Positions 60,526 through 64,000 of a DNA stretch of 64,000 bases are shown piece by piece. A program made the position numbers and the translations under genes. Position 1 is the first letter of the stretch. Every line of letters starts with the position of its first letter. The notes beneath the pieces were generated by a model, which made no database searches, was not told the DNA's origin, and saw only the letters and a list, made by a program, of their open reading frames with translations. Origin of the DNA: Populus alba (Eukaryota > Streptophyta > Magnoliopsida > Malpighiales > Salicaceae); NCBI RefSeq assembly GCF_005239225.2, contig NC_133293.1, forward strand, positions 9,268,333 through 9,332,332. The letters run 5' to 3'.

Positions 60526-60645
60526 TGTTGGCAACCTCCTGGAGATTGGATCAAAGTTAATACAGGTGGGGCTAGTAGGGGCAACCCAGGTCCTGCTACT
60601 GCTGGCTGTATTGTTCTGGATGGCAGTGGGTATTTGGCTAGCTAA
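60526..60645 (+). pseudogene. Fragment of a retroelement-type RNase H domain (decayed)
   Basis: In the frame of 60526..60645 the sequence reads CWQPPGDWIKVNTGGASRGN and then PGPATAGCIVLDGSGYWLAS before a stop. This is the first strand of the plant RNase H-like domain (RVT_3), found in non-LTR retroelement proteins and 'putative ribonuclease H' proteins; its usual form is WIKLNTDGASKGNPG. The first catalytic Asp of the NTDGA motif is Gly here. A stop lies immediately upstream and the rest of the domain is missing. A longer ATG-started frame over the same bases is a shadow in another phase. Confidence 0.75.
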
Positions 60646-61646
60646 TAAAGGATTTGAGCTTAATTATGCATGCCGGGGGTTCATTTCTCCCCCTCCTGTT
60701 CCTCCCGGAGCTGCTGATAAATTAACTCAAGATTCAGTCGAGAGTGGCTTGATAACGGTGCTAAGGCCCCTTTAATTACCAGAAAAGAAAATGGTGTTGG
60801 CAACCATCCAACATGTAACTAAATTTCTAGTAATCGCTTGCTTTTGGTTCGCAGCATAAACCGCTTAGAATTCGTTTGCTAGAACAGGAAGACCTACTGT
60901 CATTTTATTTTTCATCCACCTCTTAATTTTGTTCTTCTTTCATATTGTCCGGAAGAGTTTTACCATCCTCCATTAATTTTTAATAAGATCAACTCTTTTT
61001 GTTGTTAAGTTACAGTTAACCTAACAAGAACCACAATCCACGTTAACTACATAAAAAATTACAAAAACGAAATAGAAACAATAAAAAGAAGAAATGAAAA
61101 AAATCTATCATTTTTTACTGGATGAATCATCAAAATTCTCAGTCACACACCCACCTTTTCTCTCTCTCTAAAGTAATGGGAGATATCGATGATCAGAAAT
61201 CTAAACTGAAGCTATAATTATATACAATATAAAAAAACGAGATTTTTCTTTTTCTATGAAAGTGGATAATAGTATTAGAAAAGGTACCAGCCAGTAAGAG
61301 AATGGCTAATGGCTACTAAGACAAAAAGTTATACTAGCTTAAACGATACAGTATGCTGACAGCAAATCTAGATAACATAATAAGAGCCATGATTAAGAGA
61401 AAAGAAACTTGATAACAGAAAATAACATGTGAAAAGTAGCAGAAAAATGTGTTTCTAGATCAGGGAGAATATCAATTTGCTTTGGAATCTAACATCTTCT
61501 GAACTTCTTCATGAAAACTTCTGGATTAGCTACTAAACATAATGCGTCTTATAATACATGATCACAAACTGGTGCAACAAGCAAATTGCAAGCTTCCAAG
61601 ATTAAACGTGTTAATTTGTGTTGATAGGGCTGCACAAATTGATCAC
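60646..61646. other. Intergenic DNA and likely 3' region of the SUPERMAN-like gene
   Basis: The minus-strand 3' UTR should occupy the bases just below 61647. Nothing else is recognised. Confidence 0.4.
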
Positions 61647-62288
61647 CTAATTGAGAGATCCCAGTCGAAGTTCCAAATCCAATTCATCCTTGGAGTCACG
61701 AACAAGACCAATCTCCAAATCTAACCTCACAATCTCAGCCTTCTTCCAGATCTTGAATCCATCTTGCTGTGTGAAACCACCAAAGTTTCCAGTACTGAAG
61801 AAGGATTTTCTGGTTCCCGTTGTTGTTAAATCAGAAAGTTCAGAGCTTGAAGGGTCAAGAGGGGTACCATCAATGGTCCATTTCTTGACTTCAGAAGCTA
61901 AAGGTGGTGTAGATAGTGCAGAAAGAGGAGGAGACACCAAGGATGGTAATGTGCGAGTGAATGGAGGACATAAACTAGGGTTAGGGTTAAGGTTCTGAAC
62001 AGGACACTGAGCGTCCCTTGGAGGTGACCTTCTTAACCTGGCTCTATCTCTCCTATGAACATTCATGTGACCGCCAAGAGCTTGAGCAGATTTAAATTCC
62101 CTTCTGCAGAAGCTACACGTGTACGATCTTGGAGGCCATGAAAGACTATCAAGATAATCTTCTCCAAAGCTTTGGCAGCTGCTAAGGTTCCATGAATCTC
62201 TGAGCTTCTTGTTGCTGTTAGTGTTGTTGCACGCTTCACTGCCAATACTATGATCTTTCAAGTTGCTGCTAAAACTGTTCCTCTCCAT
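61647..62288 (-). CDS. SUPERMAN-like C2H2 zinc-finger protein with C-terminal EAR motif
   Basis: Probable nuclear transcriptional repressor of 213 residues in one exon; ATG at 62288 and TAG at 61647. The finger is introduced by [16 protein letters not shown] and has ligands Cys58, Cys61, His74 and His78 around SAQALGGH. It is followed by the basic stretch [13 protein letters not shown]. This WPPRSYTC...RRDRARLR block is the hallmark of the SUPERMAN/ZFP10/ZFP11 group. The C-terminus has two LxLxL-type patches: LDLEIGL about 20 residues before the end, and [10 protein letters not shown] at 204-213. SUPERMAN has the same pair (SLELEIGL then DLDLELRLG). Relatives act in floral organ boundaries and cell proliferation; the specific role here is unknown. 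The second patch is the expected EAR co-repressor contact. ZFP10-like is the most likely subgroup. Confidence 0.94.
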   Translation of the reverse strand: MERNSFSSNLKDHSIGSEACNNTNSNKKLRDSWNLSSCQSFGEDYLDSLSWPPRSYTCSFCRREFKSAQALGGHMNVHRRDRARLRRSPPRDAQCPVQNLNPNPSLCPPFTRTLPSLVSPPLSALSTPPLASEVKKWTIDGTPLDPSSSELSDLTTTGTRKSFFSTGNFGGFTQQDGFKIWKKAEIVRLDLEIGLVRDSKDELDLELRLGSLN

Positions 62289-62493
62289 GAGTTCTTTACG
62301 GTTCAGTCAGACCTAGCAAGATAAAAAAGACAACAGCATTCTAGCTCAAATCATGTCAATTTACAAAAGCAAATCACGAAAGTAAAAACCCCATCTCTCA
62401 AAAGTTAAGAGTACAAAAGAAAGAGATGGAATGAAAGAGGGAAACAAAACTGACCAAAAGATGTAGTCTATGGAGATGATCTAGACTTGGGTT

Positions 62494-62521
62494 TTGGGTT
62501 TCAGAGAGAGGGAGAGGAAAG
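62494..62521 (-). promoter_or_regulatory. Pyrimidine patch upstream of the SUPERMAN-like gene
   Basis: Minus-strand CTTTCCTCTCCCTCTCTCTG lies about 210 bp upstream of the start codon and resembles a plant leader or start-site pyrimidine patch. No convincing TATA box is seen close by. A minus-strand TATATATAG at about 63741-63749 is too distant to assign. Confidence 0.3.
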
Positions 62522-64000
62522 CGGAGTGATTGATAAAGTTGGAGCAAAGAGCACATCAAATTCTGAACCAGAAGCTGAAAATCCCATTGAAGGTACTCAT
62601 CCCCAGAAAAGTGCTCCTGCTCCACATGTTTTGGCCACTGCTTCTGCTTGCTATATGTACTCGAACCTCGGCCTGCCAGGTTATTACCTTTATGACGAAT
62701 CTAGCTAGAGTTATTGGATGCTCTTCACTTGTCATTAAAGTACATACGAGTCTAATTTTTGTGCAACAAGTGTAATGAAAACTGAAGAGTGATCATGTGT
62801 AGACGGGCACAACTCAACATGCCCAATGACTTGTCTGGATATAATTGGTTGAATTTAATTTAATGAAACTAGCTAGGAAGAGAGAGAGGAGGCCTGCCTG
62901 TTGTTTGCTCACCACCACCAAAATGGGTACCCTAATAGCGAGGAAGACAAAATTCTGTTTGTCGATGTACGTATCCCAAGGCTACTACTACTTTCACGAG
63001 AATATCCTAATTAATTACCCTTTCTTTCTTTTCTCACCCCTTGTTCAAAACAATTGCTCTTGTTTTTTTTAATAATATAATCGTTCGGGATCAATTTATT
63101 GATTTTTTTCGAAACAATATATAAAACTGAAAAAAATAATTAAGGACATGTTTTATATCCTTCAATTAAAAGTCATCAAAGATATCCCTTTAGTTTTATT
63201 AATATATTATATAGATCTCTTATTAGCAGCCACCTATTGCTTGAACCTTGTTAATTATATATAAACTGCAGCGGATACTACCATAGCTCATCAACAAAGT
63301 AAGAAATAAATAATAATAATTCAATAACCATAGCAGAGCATGATAAATATTCTTCATGGACCTCAAGATTTTCAACCTGTTGCAGTATTTGCTACAAATC
63401 TCTCTTCCCTTGCATTTTATTTATTCATCTAGTTTTTCTCTTTACTGGACCCTTGCAATTTGTTTACCTCTTGCATATTCATGGTCAGTAGTTGGAGGTA
63501 TAGTCGCTGCAGTGTTCATGAGTAGTGCAAGCTAGACAGTTTCATTTCATTCCAGAAAGCTTTGATTTGCTCAACTCCATCTACTTCAAAGACAGGTTAT
63601 CTCAGTGCAGCAAGATTTGTTTTCCATTTTCAAGTGAAAAGGAGGTGGAGTTTTTTCAGAGAACCCATATGGACAAAAGATTGAGTCGCATTTAGCATAG
63701 CTTTCTTGAAAGACTGGTGGCCAGTAAGGGAGCCTGTGGTATGCTATATATAGTTGTGAGGTTGTGAGGTTCAACAGCCGAAATTGCAGGGCTTACCCGC
63801 AGTGTAATCCGGTGCCGTCTGCTCCACTCATGATTAAAGATCGAGCGCCACACCAAAAAGGTTTTTTTTTTTTTTTTTTTTTTAATATGATCAACCAGCT
63901 CTAATGATTTAGTTACCATGTTTATCAATGAGGGGGGGGAAAAGAGAGGAGAAGGAATGCCTGGTCCAATGCTAGATCAAGTAAATACTGTATTTAATTT
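62522..64000. other. Upstream flank of the SUPERMAN-like gene
   Basis: No supported gene. A minus-strand TATATATAG (about 63741-63749) and a 20-plus T tract (63861-63883) are visible. The short ORFs are not recognised. Confidence 0.4.

Noticed and set aside
60515..60775. 86-codon ATG-started ORF with a hydrophobic stretch
   Set aside because: The recognisable protein text (RNase H) is in a different phase of the same bases; the ATG frame is a shadow.
1..64000. CRISPR array, operon or other prokaryote-style system
   Set aside because: No regularly spaced short repeats with unique spacers and no clustered co-directional ORFs. Introns and plant gene families show a plant nuclear genome.

Overview
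The window is AT-rich plant nuclear DNA with introns and plant-specific gene families, and it is dominated by old transposable elements. The proteins and several repeat types (a SINE-like unit, a TRIM, degenerate Ty3/Gypsy LTRs and a ~210-bp dispersed repeat) fit a woody eudicot. Populus or another Salicaceae is my best guess; that is an inference from general resemblance, not from a search.

Three protein-coding genes are well supported, all on the minus strand. (1) 18425..21450 is a subfamily II ethylene receptor (ETR2/EIN4 type). It has two coding exons, 761 residues, a complete ethylene-binding region and receiver domain, and a degenerate histidine-kinase region; a 5'-leader intron is likely. 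(2) 49783..50361 is a single-exon, one-finger C2H2 protein of 192 residues (TAC1/SUPERMAN superfamily) ending in an EAR repression motif. (3) 61647..62288 is a single-exon SUPERMAN-like C2H2 protein of 213 residues with the same kind of C-terminal EAR motif. The two zinc-finger genes lie 11 kb apart. All three gene products are regulatory: one senses ethylene at the ER membrane and the other two are probable nuclear repressors. Nothing in the sequence links them functionally.

Layout. 1-11.4 kb: repeats, including hairpins at 0.5-0.7 kb, a decayed Copia fragment between inverted LTR pieces at 1.2-1.6 kb, and LTR-like material at 5.4-7.6 kb. 11.4-12.3 kb: a hAT-type non-autonomous element with intact 8-bp target-site duplications. 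15.2-16.2 kb: four tandem ~240-bp units. 16.2-18.4 kb: a less AT-rich stretch downstream of the receptor gene. 18.4-22.7 kb: the ethylene receptor gene and its leader. 23.4-24.4 kb: a degenerate repeat array. 26.1-31.9 kb: a decayed LTR retrotransposon with both LTRs in direct orientation; a relative lies inverted at 40.7-43.3 kb. 32-45 kb: intergenic DNA with dispersed ~210-bp repeats and two TRIMs (36.2 and 44.1 kb). 46.2-47.8 kb: a non-autonomous CACTA element with AAA target-site duplications. 49.8-50.7 kb: the first zinc-finger gene. 51-61.6 kb: intergenic DNA with a degraded TRIM, a SINE-like unit and a dead RNase H fragment. 61.6-62.5 kb: the second zinc-finger gene. 62.5-64 kb: upstream sequence with no supported gene.

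I found no CRISPR array, operon or tRNA/rRNA gene, and no convincing new molecular system. The most informative signals are the structured transposons.
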